Of a stretch of 64,000 bases of DNA, positions 42,701 to 50,818 are shown one piece after another. The DNA is from DLKC01 sp002478885. GTDB taxonomy: Bacteria; Bacteroidota; Bacteroidia; Chitinophagales; Chitinophagaceae. A model generated the notes under the pieces. The model ran no database searches. It was not told the DNA's origin and worked only from the letters and a program-made list of their open reading frames with translations. The translations under genes were made by a program, and so were the position numbers. The stretch is taken from positions 1,116,001-1,180,000 of the forward strand of contig JAXLUI010000002.1 of the NCBI GenBank assembly GCA_046329585.1, given 5' to 3'. Position 1 is the stretch's first letter. Each line of letters begins with the position of its first letter.

Positions 42701-42727
42701 TGTAACATGTATAATCGCTATTTGCAT
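39707..42727 (-). CDS. metallophosphoesterase fused to STAND/NACHT-like P-loop ATPase, candidate defence protein
   Basis: A 1006-residue cytoplasmic protein. Residues about 1-280 are a calcineurin-like metallophosphoesterase with every metal motif: D10 and H12 (TDIH), D47 (SGDIAFSG), GNHD at 87-90, H200/H201 (VWHHPYNWF) and GHEH at 232-235. A linker leads to a P-loop NTPase: Walker A GESQVGKSS (378-386) and Walker B LALLIDDF (444-451), with a possible sensor strand KIILTIDAADIF (about 475-486). Residues about 520-1006 are helical without recognised motif, as in the sensor arms of STAND proteins. This effector-ATPase-sensor order is the layout of Avs/bNACHT-type antiphage proteins; that role is inferred. 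The gene is AT-rich against its neighbours (two hand-counted 60-base stretches 23% and 30% GC, against 48% in rmuC), which suggests acquisition. Its last codons lie in a dispersed repeat word. Confidence 0.88.
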   Translation of the reverse strand: MQIAIIHVTDIHFTTNSDYNARALPFCQAVTSSIRGINKIYFVLSGDIAFSGSEDEYEIAIKYFSICKQLLKQENKNLEIKFVIVPGNHDCSFNGDTHLRRNIVASMNYKILGNDNSVIDECTKIQSNFWNFYSKYNQIPEDKLFYKINDVVEQKQIAFYCINTAWMSSIDEKAGTLFFPVKRYHEFERGLNEISFGVWHHPYNWFNPSTSENNKKEFELFTESISETHFFGHEHQQSFYDLTNRNNDVRINLLSGRIFNEDKKPKNSGFQILVIDLNDKSATLKKFDLDGKIYRPTEKTVVIKEEKIKKFVLNPSFLESLESIKIPLSIEGKKNVKLSDVFIFPDLDYEKSLTRSLENHINSKRLLEKDFTQCIIDGESQVGKSSLLSQLFLNLYEDSYVPILLTGIDIRDTDLDKIIKKKFSSQYSAESDFDQFYQLDKNKLALLIDDFHESGLNSIFLKEFINQAELRFGKIILTIDAADIFSPKIKSEVNNYKSYTIKPLGFKLRNDLIERYQYLKPDAIKLHDQDRLNIIKQKFDDVQAILGDKFIPSYPLFILGILQALEYKPTNLNETSFGYCYQALILYSLYRVGVTNDEIDTYFNFLTELAYEFIKRNKNTFNDQELHSFYQTYQEKFITPPYEKIFGAIKKAKILVTEMEEYKFGYNYLLYYLSAKKISDLLHTEIGKKIINELFKNVHIEKNASILVFIAHHSKDVSYIEESILNAMLALENSTAITLNKNDPFYNSLYSFGKEITNDVLETNRNPKTQREQELIFLDNEQRIKELNAEETFNEINEVAIPFYRAFRSIEIVGQIVKNRKGSLEKPQLLQMIEEIYTTGFRIIAYTIDLLESTKINIIKAISEEIDSTTSRYEIEQKVNEFIQINNLQVCLGVFIKLANSIGTKELKNIYVDAANKLNTPAARLVSFGINSYYGTISDKELISLVKDFKDNHLALNILRARVKSYVYNRDLDYKSKQRFASILGMHTDTLKAFNKNNYPQDGLRI

Positions 42728-42777
42728 AAAATATAAATTTTATAATTCAATTACTTTTGTTGAAACATAATTTCCAC

Positions 42778-42825
42778 CACAAGTGTGCGACGCAACAGCC
42801 GATGCCATGAAATGCTTCTACCGGC
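42778..42825 (+). repeat. R1 repeat, copy 16
   Basis: CACAAG arm, core GTGCGACGCAA at 42785-42795, CCGGC end. It lies about 50 bases upstream of the metallophosphoesterase-ATPase start and marks the right edge of the AT-rich insert. Confidence 0.8.
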
Positions 42826-42837
42826 TATATGATCCTT

Positions 42838-42925
42838 CACATTCGTTCAGGATGACAAGCACATTCGTTCAGGATGACAAGCACATTCGTTCAGGATGAC
42901 AAGCACGTTCGTTCAGGAGGACAAG
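42838..42925. repeat. 22-bp tandem repeat, four units
   Basis: Four head-to-tail units starting CACATTCGTTCAGGATGACA, three identical and the fourth with two changes (CACGTTCG, GGAGGACA). It lies between the R1 copy and the rmuC stop codon. No spacers, so it is not a CRISPR array. Confidence 0.92.
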
Positions 42926-42926
42926 A

Positions 42927-44357
42927 TTACTCTTCATCACTTACTTCTCCATTCATTCCTTCGGGCAATATTTTTTGCAGCTCATCCTTGTTTAATAGTT
43001 CTACGCCTTTCAGCCTGCGCTGTATGGCCCTGGTGCGTACGCCCGCTACATGCTCTAACTGGTCGAGCCCGGTTTGTATGTTCTTCTGTGCTTTATCGAG
43101 CATGCCTGCGAAATTGCCGAACTCTGTTTTTACGGCGCTGAGTAAGTGCCATACTTCGCCGCTGCGCTTTTCTATGGCGAGTGTGCGGAAACCCATTTGT
43201 AAACTGCTGAGAAAGGCAGAAAGCGTGGTGGGGCCGGCAATGTTTATTTTGTATTCGGTGCGGATGCTTTCGAAGAGTCCGGGTGTGCGCAACACTTCTG
43301 CATATAAACTTTCGAAGGGCAGGAAGAGGATGGCAAAGTCCGTAGTGTTGGGCGCATCGATATACTTGCTGCTGATATCTGCTGCGCATTTTCTAATGCC
43401 GCGGACAAATGCTTTGCGGCATTCTTCTATGCCTGCGGCATCTGCCGCATCGTATGCCTGCAGCAGCAACTCAAAATCTTCTTTGGGAAACTTGGAATCG
43501 ATGGGCAGCCATACCGGATGGCCGGTACCGTTGGCGCCATCACCCCTGCCGGGGAGTTTTACGGCAAACTCAACGAGTGCATTGCTGCCTTCCTTTGTTT
43601 TTACATTCTTTGCATACTGGTCGGGCGTGAGCGTTTGTTCCAATATATTCTCGAGCTGGTACTCGCCCAACACACCACGTGTTTTTACATTGCTGAGTAC
43701 GCGTTTGAGATCGCCGACACCGGTGGCCAGTTGCTGCATATCGCCTAAGCCTTTGTGCACGGCTTCGAGGCGTTCGCTGACAAGCTGAAAACTTTGCCCG
43801 AGTCTTTCTTCCAACGTCTTCTGTAGTTTTTCATCAACGGTGATGCGGACCTGCTCGAGCTTTTGTTCATTGCTTTGCTGCATGGCGGTTACCTTTTGTT
43901 CAATGGTTTGTCGCATTTGCTCGAGCTTGTTGCTGCTGTCTGTGTTTTGTTCGCTTTGTTTGTTTAAGAGTGCGTAGAAATTGTCTTTTTGTATGCTGTT
44001 GAGTTCGGTAATGCTTTGCGCCAGGTCTTTCTTAAAGCTGCCGAGGGCATCCTTTATTTCTGTGCGGCTGGCCAATGCATTGGCGTTGTTGCTGTCGGAA
44101 AACGCGGTGAGCTTATGATCGATCGTTGCGGTGAGGTGGTTGAGTTTTTCTTCGAATGATTGCAATGATTGCTGCAGTTCTTTTCTTGCGAGTGCGGACT
44201 GTTCGAAGGCTTCCCTCCTGTTGGCGGCAATCTCCGTTTTCACGGATTGTTCGATGCGCTGCACTTCGCTTTGCAGGTTATTGCCGGTGAATAATTTGAT
44301 GAGAACAACCAGGAGCGTGATAGCAATGATGATGAGGAAGATCAGTTCTGGTGTCAT
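42927..44357 (-). CDS. rmuC: DNA recombination protein RmuC
   Basis: A 476-residue RmuC homolog. A longer frame opens at 44420, but the ATG at 44357 gives the usual start with a membrane anchor (MTPELIFLIIIAITLLVVLIKLF). Residues about 30-210 form a long coiled coil (IEQSVKTEIAANRREAFEQS, KLEQMRQTIEQKVTAM). The RmuC nuclease-like domain follows (VLSNVKTRGVLGEYQLENILEQ, VWLPIDSKFPKEDFELLLQAYD, FAILFLPFESLYAEVLR). E. coli RmuC limits recombination at short inverted repeats, and its fold is that of a restriction-type endonuclease. A helical C-terminal tail closes it (LFKNIQTGLDQLEHVAGVR-type). It lies beside the repeat-rich region by chance or otherwise. Confidence 0.95.
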   Translation of the reverse strand: MTPELIFLIIIAITLLVVLIKLFTGNNLQSEVQRIEQSVKTEIAANRREAFEQSALARKELQQSLQSFEEKLNHLTATIDHKLTAFSDSNNANALASRTEIKDALGSFKKDLAQSITELNSIQKDNFYALLNKQSEQNTDSSNKLEQMRQTIEQKVTAMQQSNEQKLEQVRITVDEKLQKTLEERLGQSFQLVSERLEAVHKGLGDMQQLATGVGDLKRVLSNVKTRGVLGEYQLENILEQTLTPDQYAKNVKTKEGSNALVEFAVKLPGRGDGANGTGHPVWLPIDSKFPKEDFELLLQAYDAADAAGIEECRKAFVRGIRKCAADISSKYIDAPNTTDFAILFLPFESLYAEVLRTPGLFESIRTEYKINIAGPTTLSAFLSSLQMGFRTLAIEKRSGEVWHLLSAVKTEFGNFAGMLDKAQKNIQTGLDQLEHVAGVRTRAIQRRLKGVELLNKDELQKILPEGMNGEVSDEE

Positions 44358-44705
44358 GTCTGGTAGAGCAACCGTTATGGGTTGTTTGGTAAGGTAATTT
44401 ACTTTTTTGTCCTGACACAAAAAGTAAACAAAAATTGTCAGGAAGAAAAGAGCGCGCAGGAATATTTGTTTTTTTTATTGTGTCTGCGCATATCGTTCGT
44501 GGAGTTCGTTGCCTTATTATTGGCCTTTTTAACAGTTGTGCTGCTATGACTGTGGCAAAAAGAACAGTAAGGAAAGGCAGCATTACCCTGGTTGTAAGTT
44601 TTGTCGCTTTTTTGTCCAGAAACAAAAAAGGCAACCCCGACTGACCAGCGTTCCCTCCTGGTAATGTTGTGGGAACGAGGGAAACCAACGAAACGCCCTA
44701 TATGC

Positions 44706-44751
44706 GGCGAGTGGCACAAAAGCCAGCACACAAAGCCGCCTGACACTCGCC
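44706..44751. repeat. R3 hairpin repeat, second full copy
   Basis: GGCGAGTG (44706-44713) and CACTCGCC (44744-44751) arms, loop with GCACAAAAGCC and ACACAAAGCCG blocks. It lies in the gene-free stretch 44358-45066 between rmuC and the first FtsX-type permease. Confidence 0.75.
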
Positions 44752-44760
44752 TGAGAACAT

Positions 44761-44791
44761 GGCCCTGGAGGAGACGTTGCGGCGAAAGAGG
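44761..44791. repeat. R2 hairpin repeat, partial copy
   Basis: Only the right part is present: CCCTGGAGGAGACGTTGCGG and CGAAAGAGG. It follows the R3 hairpin directly, the same order as at 30838-30916. Confidence 0.65.
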
Positions 44792-44957
44792 AAACAGTAA
44801 ATTTAATTTCTTCGTTTATCCATCATGTTTCATTTATCTTTAAGTAATGATAACTACACGTAAAAAAATTTACCGGATTTTATACATAACAACTGCAATA
44901 CTTATTGCAATCTCATATTTCCGAGATATAATTTATTGGCTGTCCTAGCCACTTAAA

Positions 44958-45020
44958 TGCTAACGCAACGTCTCTGGCTAACACACATGGCTATCGGGGA
45001 GACGTTGCGGCGAAAGAGGG
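44958..45020. repeat. R2 hairpin repeat, copy 4
   Basis: CGCAACGTC (44964-44972) and GACGTTGCG (45001-45009), an exact inverted pair, with TGGCTAACACACATGGCTAT inside and GCGAAAGAGG behind. Together with the two elements above it fills most of the 709-base gap; no gene was recognised in the remainder. Confidence 0.8.
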
Positions 45021-45066
45021 ATGCTTAATTGTTATTCTATTGCCGGACTTCTAAAGGTATTTCTAT

Positions 45067-47442
45067 TTATTCCGCTCTTAAACTCTTCACAGGATTTGCA
45101 ATTGCAGCTTTGATGGATTGGAAGCTAACGGTAAGCACTGCAATCAAAACAGCTGCAGCACCCGCCGCAATAAAAATCCACCAGTTTATACTAATACGGT
45201 ATGTATAATTTTCCAACCACTTATTCATGGCAAGCCATGCAGCCGGCGTAGCTATGATGAATGCAATTAAAACAAGGATCACGAATTCTTTGGCCAGTAA
45301 ACTTGTTATGTTGGTTACGCTTGCTCCCAATACTTTTCGTATTCCAATCTCTTTTGTCTTAACCTGTGCAGTATAGGTAACCAAACCAAAAAGCCCGAGG
45401 CATGAAATAAAAATTGCGACAACGGTAAACACGTTAAACAGTGCACCTGTACGCTGGTCTGCCTGGTAAAGCCTGTTGTAATCTTCTTCTATAAATGAGT
45501 ATTCAAAAGGATATGCTGCAGCATAAGATTGCCATATCTTTTGTACTGCTGCTATTGCACCGGGAGCTTCTTTTCCGGATGTTTTTACATACATAACAGG
45601 ATTGGAAGGTTTGTAAAAAAATACGGATGGCTTAACCGGATCTTTAAGTGAAGCGTAGTTAAAGTCTTTTACCACGCCAATGATGGTGCCTTTGGTTTGC
45701 CATAATGTAAAACTTTTGCCGATGGGGTCTTTAATCCCTGCCTCTTTTACAGCGGTTTCATTTAATATAAAACTTGCCGAATCTCCTTTTCCACCGGTGA
45801 AATTGCTGCCAGCCTGTAACTTAAGGTTTAGTAAGGGAATGAAATTTTGATCAATTGCATTTGTTTGTACCAGGAAAGTTCTGCCCGTTTCCTTACCTTC
45901 CCAATATGTATCTCCCGTACTGCTGTATGATCCTACAATACTGTTGCCTGATGTTGCAATTCCGGAAATACCGGGCTGTTTTAAAAGCTCTGCCCGAACA
46001 GCGTCGTAGTGATTTTGTAATTCCTCTTTCAATGGCACTTTAAACACATTCTCTTTGTTATACCCTAAATCTTTTTCCCTTATGTATTTTAATTGCTGGC
46101 TGATGATAATGGTTGCTGTTATCAATGCCACAGAAAAAACAAATTGCGTAACAACCAATATTTTTCTAAAAAAAACATTGCCCATACCAAACGATATTCT
46201 GCCCTTTAGCGCCTGTATTGGTTTGAAGGAAGATAGTTGAACAGCAGGGTAGATAGCAGATAAAGCAAGGGTTCCCGTTATTGAACTTACTACAACCAGC
46301 CAAACATTCCTGTCGGCCAGGCTGAATACCAGGTTTTTACCCGAAATATTATTGTATAAAGGAAGTAACAGGTATATGATTAAGAATGCCAGCACAGCAG
46401 CAAACAAAAAGACCAATGCAGACTCTATGATAAACTGTATAAACAACTGCATCTTTGCCGCCCCGATAATTTTACGAACGCTCACTTCTTTTGAACGAAT
46501 TACAGCACGTGCTGTAGATAAATTGATATAATTAATACAGGCAATCAGCAGGATAAAGACAGCAACAAGCAAAAACATCTTTACTGTTTGTTGTGCATCG
46601 GTGCTGCCATCTGCTGCAACAAGATGACGGCTGGTCAACGGTTGCAAGGCAAAAAAATCATTTTTGGCATCACTGCCTTTTTTGTCCCTGAATATTTTCG
46701 TAATTTTTTCAGCCACTGTTTGCGGAGAAGCTCCTTGCTGTAATTGCAGGTAAGTTTGAAAACTAAAGCTGCCAAGATCTTCATCAATCGTTTTCCAATT
46801 TCCATTTCCACCTGACTTTTCAAAATAATCTGCATCTAAAGCCATAGGGAAGAGTATCTTAAATTGCAGGGTTGAATTTGCCGGAAAGTCCTGCATCACT
46901 CCGCTAACTGTAAAGTTGCCTAATCCTGATGTTGTGAGCACTTTACCCAATGCGTTTTCATTTCCAAAATATTTCTTCGCTTCAGAGGCCGAGATAACAA
47001 CAGAATTCATATTGGGAAATGGTTGCTTTGTATCCCCTTGTAACAGCCTGAAATCAAACAGAGAAAAAAAAGTGGAATCTACACATGCCATCCCGGAACC
47101 AAAAAACCTGTTTTCCTTATAAGAGATTTGCAGTTTCATATTCACATTGTCAATCCTTACAACATTCACTACTTCCGGTATAGACTGTTTGCAAAATACG
47201 GCGATGGGGCCGGGTGCGCCTTCCCATACAGATTCATCGCTGCCCTTACCAAGATGTGAATTGACTTTATAAATGTCGCCTGCGTTTTTATGAAAGCCGT
47301 CATAGCTATATTCATCCTGCACCCAAATTAATATCATAATGCCAACGGCAAGTCCAATAGCAAGCCCGGCGATATTGATAGTGCTATAAAATTTATTTTT
47401 CCAGAGATTACGCCATGCCGTTTTGAAATAGTTTCTTATCAT
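45067..47442 (-). CDS. MacB/FtsX-type ABC permease 1
   Basis: A 791-residue inner-membrane protein. A longer frame opens at 47517, but the ATG at 47442 gives the family start MIRNYFKTAWRNLWKNKFYSTINIAGLAIGLAV, where the first membrane segment begins. Two MacB-type periplasmic regions (about 50-270 and 450-620) alternate with two FtsX-type membrane modules (about 280-440: FLLVAVFILLIACINYINLSTARA; about 650-790: FISCLGLFGLVTYTAQVKTKEIGIRKVLGAS). Such 8-TM proteins are common in Bacteroidota and are usually paired with a MacB-type ATPase. None is encoded here; it must be elsewhere or absent. It is similar in layout to the next gene. Confidence 0.92.
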   Translation of the reverse strand: MIRNYFKTAWRNLWKNKFYSTINIAGLAIGLAVGIMILIWVQDEYSYDGFHKNAGDIYKVNSHLGKGSDESVWEGAPGPIAVFCKQSIPEVVNVVRIDNVNMKLQISYKENRFFGSGMACVDSTFFSLFDFRLLQGDTKQPFPNMNSVVISASEAKKYFGNENALGKVLTTSGLGNFTVSGVMQDFPANSTLQFKILFPMALDADYFEKSGGNGNWKTIDEDLGSFSFQTYLQLQQGASPQTVAEKITKIFRDKKGSDAKNDFFALQPLTSRHLVAADGSTDAQQTVKMFLLVAVFILLIACINYINLSTARAVIRSKEVSVRKIIGAAKMQLFIQFIIESALVFLFAAVLAFLIIYLLLPLYNNISGKNLVFSLADRNVWLVVVSSITGTLALSAIYPAVQLSSFKPIQALKGRISFGMGNVFFRKILVVTQFVFSVALITATIIISQQLKYIREKDLGYNKENVFKVPLKEELQNHYDAVRAELLKQPGISGIATSGNSIVGSYSSTGDTYWEGKETGRTFLVQTNAIDQNFIPLLNLKLQAGSNFTGGKGDSASFILNETAVKEAGIKDPIGKSFTLWQTKGTIIGVVKDFNYASLKDPVKPSVFFYKPSNPVMYVKTSGKEAPGAIAAVQKIWQSYAAAYPFEYSFIEEDYNRLYQADQRTGALFNVFTVVAIFISCLGLFGLVTYTAQVKTKEIGIRKVLGASVTNITSLLAKEFVILVLIAFIIATPAAWLAMNKWLENYTYRISINWWIFIAAGAAAVLIAVLTVSFQSIKAAIANPVKSLRAE

Positions 47443-47558
47443 AAAAAAGATTTTGTGCGGAGCATTATTATTATTTGAACCAAGCTTTTTGTTCGTTACG
47501 CCTCTTCGTTGTGTCACTCACTTGTGCATTCGGCACTTTGCTGAGCAGTGAACAAAGC

Positions 47559-47606
47559 GTACAAGAGTGCGACGCAACGATGCCTGCTTTCTGTTTTATA
47601 GTCCGG
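47559..47606 (+). repeat. R1 repeat, copy 17
   Basis: GTACAAG, core GTGCGACGCAA at 47567-47577, CCGG end. It lies in the 312-base gap between the two permease genes; nothing else recognised there. Confidence 0.8.
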
Positions 47607-47754
47607 TTTAAAAACGATCTATCGTCTTCCACCTTTTCCGACGCAGTATTCCTGATTCTTAAGCTATTCCCAAACGCTTTACAATTGTCTAGCTTTTATT
47701 CTTCAGCGTGAAGCGCTACAACTCACTTCATGACCATATTTTCAAACCTTTAAA

Positions 47755-50193
47755 TCATTCGGTTCTTAAATTCTTTACAGGATTTGCATTAGAAGCCTTC
47801 CACGCTTGCGATAAAACGATCAGCAAGCTGATAGCAGCCAATGCAAATACATCCGCTATGAGCAGCAATGGTGAAATGCTTATACGCGATGCAAAAAATT
47901 GCAACCACAAGTTATTTACGATATATGCGACCGGTACAGCTATGATAACTGCTATTCCCAACAGGATCATGTATCCTTTTGATAACAATGTAATAACCTG
48001 GAATACGTTTGAGCCAAGTACCTTACGCACGCTGATCTCTTTTCTGCGTGTTTCTGCTGTATATGTTGCCATACCAAGAAGTCCAAGACATGAGATGAGC
48101 ACAGCAAGCAATGCGAGTACGCTTAAAACGCCGGCTGTATCACTAAGTATCGCATGTGTTACGGATAACTGTTCATCGAAAAATTCGTACTCAAATTTGC
48201 TTGAAGGATTTACTATCTTCCACGTGTTTTGCAGAAATGCAACCGTGCCCTGCACATCATTGCCACTTATACGAACGGTTGCATAACCAAATTCGCTTTT
48301 GCGGTTTCGCAACATTAATGGCTGCATTGCACTGCTTACATCAAGAAATTGAAAATCTTTTACCACACCAACGATTTCGGCATCGTTATTATCAACAATA
48401 ATATGCTGGCCTATTGCCTGCTGTGCAGTACCATATTTAAAATGGTGCAGCATTGTTTCATTTATCATCACCTCATGATCAGTTGTACCGCCTGGTATTG
48501 CAGGAAAATTTCTTCCTGCCAGCAATTGTAAACCCCAAACATTTAAGCAGCCCGCATCAATGTCGATGAAATTTGTCTGTAAGCTGTCTTTTCTATTCTC
48601 TGCTTTATGAACTGTTGTTCCCCATTGGTTTCCAGTAGCTGGCAAAAAAGCACAAGCCGAAACAGCGGTAACATTTCTATTTTGTGCAATTGCCTGCGCA
48701 AACCGGTCGTAGTTTTCTGTTTTAAACAGTTTAATATCTACAACATTATCCTTGTCAAAACCATAGTTGAAATTTAAGATGTGATTGCCCTGCAGGTAAA
48801 TGAGTGTTGTAGAAATAATAAAAATGAGTGATACGCAAAATTGGGTTACCAGTAATACTTTACGAATGGTTAATCTTTTAAAAAGTTTAATGCTGTTAAG
48901 GCTTTTAAAGATATGCGCAGGCTTAAACATTGAAATATAAATTGAGGGGAGCAGCCCGGCAATTAAACCAACCACAATACTAAAGGCAATGAATAATAAG
49001 TATGTTTCAGCAGTAGCGTTGAAAGTAATGTTGAGAAATTGATCCAGCCAAAGACCCGAGAATAAAGTCTGAAAAAACAATAAAATTACCAACGAAAAAA
49101 CAAATGAAAGCAAGGAAACCACCACAGCCTCTGTAATGAATTGTGTAAATATCTGCTTACGTGTTGCACCGGATACTTTACGCACCCCAACTTCCTTTGC
49201 TCTTGTTAATAATCGCGCAATTGAAAGATTTGTATAATTCAAACATGCAGACAGCATAACAATTAAACACAATACACTCAAAACAATCAGCACCATTTTC
49301 GGCATTGCGGTATTCGTAGGATTACCAATGGGATCTGCCGGCATTATATCCGTTAAAGAAACTGCCTGGAATGCGAATTGATTATCCCTGCCTTTTGGAT
49401 ATTGCTCGTCAGAAACTTTATCAAGAATATTCTGAAGGTCAGTTGGAGATTTCCCTTTCTGTAAAAGCACATATGTATAGTTAGACCAAACATTACTCCA
49501 GTCATTTTGGGGATAATTTAAAATCGAATCCTTTGTCAATGCGTCGAGAGTACTTAAGGATGCCAGGAGTTTAAAAGGCAAACTGGTTTTCCCTGGGTCT
49601 GGTTGTAAAACACCTGTAATCATAAAATTTCCGAAAGATGTTTCTTTGTTGCCCGTTTCCGGCCCGGAGGGATTTATACCTGTATCATTAAAATGAACAA
49701 CTTTTCCAATTGCATTTTCATGCGGGAATAATTGTGCAGCAAGCTCACCCGATACAATTAATGAAAACGGATTTTCAAGTGCAGTGCTTACATTTCCCTG
49801 CTGCAGTTTAAAATCCATGACCTTGAATAAATTTCCATCCGCAAAATATCCACCACCAGAGGCGATCTTGTCTTTATAAATAATATCACCCCCAATATTT
49901 TTTACCAACGCAGCAGATGCCTCCACATCGCCGTAGTTTCTTTTAAGCAAATCTGCAAGTGGCAATGCAGAAGAAGCCATGTGCATTTCATTCCCGTTCT
50001 TACCAACAGTTTGTATGCGGTAGATCCTGTCTTTATTTGCACGAAACTGATCATAACTATTTTGATCGGCAATTATGAGTATGATCAAAAAACAAACCGC
50101 CATACTTACAGCTAACCCGACGATATTTATAAAGCTGAAAGTTTTGTTCTTGATTATGTTGCGCCACGCAACCTTTACATAGCTTCTGAACAT
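47755..50193 (-). CDS. MacB/FtsX-type ABC permease 2
   Basis: An 812-residue inner-membrane protein, paralog of the gene at 45067. It starts MFRSYVKVAWRNIIKNKTFSFINIVGLAVSMAV, has two periplasmic MacB-type regions and two FtsX modules (MVLIVLSVLCLIVMLSACLNYTNLSIARLL; SCLGLLGMATYTAETRRKEISVRKVLGSN), and ends SNANPVKNLRTE, the family-typical C-terminus. Export of antimicrobial peptides, lipids or lipoproteins is known for related MacB/LolCE systems; the cargo here is unknown. The two genes are 312 bases apart with an R1 repeat between them, so separate transcription is likely. Confidence 0.92.
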   Translation of the reverse strand: MFRSYVKVAWRNIIKNKTFSFINIVGLAVSMAVCFLIILIIADQNSYDQFRANKDRIYRIQTVGKNGNEMHMASSALPLADLLKRNYGDVEASAALVKNIGGDIIYKDKIASGGGYFADGNLFKVMDFKLQQGNVSTALENPFSLIVSGELAAQLFPHENAIGKVVHFNDTGINPSGPETGNKETSFGNFMITGVLQPDPGKTSLPFKLLASLSTLDALTKDSILNYPQNDWSNVWSNYTYVLLQKGKSPTDLQNILDKVSDEQYPKGRDNQFAFQAVSLTDIMPADPIGNPTNTAMPKMVLIVLSVLCLIVMLSACLNYTNLSIARLLTRAKEVGVRKVSGATRKQIFTQFITEAVVVSLLSFVFSLVILLFFQTLFSGLWLDQFLNITFNATAETYLLFIAFSIVVGLIAGLLPSIYISMFKPAHIFKSLNSIKLFKRLTIRKVLLVTQFCVSLIFIISTTLIYLQGNHILNFNYGFDKDNVVDIKLFKTENYDRFAQAIAQNRNVTAVSACAFLPATGNQWGTTVHKAENRKDSLQTNFIDIDAGCLNVWGLQLLAGRNFPAIPGGTTDHEVMINETMLHHFKYGTAQQAIGQHIIVDNNDAEIVGVVKDFQFLDVSSAMQPLMLRNRKSEFGYATVRISGNDVQGTVAFLQNTWKIVNPSSKFEYEFFDEQLSVTHAILSDTAGVLSVLALLAVLISCLGLLGMATYTAETRRKEISVRKVLGSNVFQVITLLSKGYMILLGIAVIIAVPVAYIVNNLWLQFFASRISISPLLLIADVFALAAISLLIVLSQAWKASNANPVKNLRTE

Positions 50194-50323
50194 GATGTAA
50201 CATTTTTAGTCATGAATATTGTTGTGGTAAGGTTGGAAACAATATTTATGTACTTAACTTTTGTTCTTCACTCATCGCCTGTTGTGTACTCATTTATGCG
50301 TTAAGATCATTCATGTACAAAGC

Positions 50324-50373
50324 GTACAAGTGTGCGACGCAACTGTGCTTCATTTTTATTCTTCTGCCCGGCC
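50324..50373 (+). repeat. R1 repeat, copy 18
   Basis: GTACAAG, core GTGCGACGCAA at 50332-50342, GCCCGGCCC end. It lies in the gap 50194-50818. Confidence 0.8.
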
Positions 50374-50633
50374 CGCAATAACTCTTCTTTCAAACACGAT
50401 TTAGCATAGTCATTGGGTTTTCAAAATTTGCCAGGGCTCATGTTCCATTCTTATCAGGATCTTATTTAAACAGCATCATTCTTTGACTGCATTGAGCCGG
50501 TGTCTCACCTTAGTACGCTTCAAACTAAATTCGCTATAAAATCGCAACATACGGGCACACGGTTCAGATTTAATCAACGGCTGTGCCAATATCTAACAGG
50601 TTGTTTATTAATTGCTTGAATTAGATAAACCAG

Positions 50634-50661
50634 AAGAGGTGTTCGTTTGTGAACACCTCTT
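50634..50661. other. perfect 11-bp hairpin in the gap before the glycan cluster
   Basis: AAGAGGTGTTC (50634-50644), loop GTTTGT, GAACACCTCTT (50651-50661). It lies 158 bases behind the GH43 stop codon on the minus strand without a T-tail, so it is either a weak terminator or a processing/protein site. Apart from this and R1 copy 18, the 625-base gap shows nothing I recognise. Confidence 0.7.
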
Positions 50662-50818
50662 GTGCGATGATGAACGTTTTAGTTCTTTTTGTTGAACGTG
50701 TTTCGAGCTTAACGCCTGCAACTGCCCGTAGCAGGGCCATGTTATAACTAACGCCTACTATTATTTAACCGCCTATTACCAAATAACGGAAGGCCAGACA
50801 TCGTATATGTAATTTCAC

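Noticed and set aside
42838..42925. CRISPR array
   Set aside because: Units are contiguous with no spacers and there are no cas genes.
42874..43788. 304-residue plus-strand frame opposite rmuC
   Set aside because: It is fully antisense to rmuC, is serine/proline-rich without domain logic, and begins inside the 22-bp tandem repeat. rmuC explains the codon structure.
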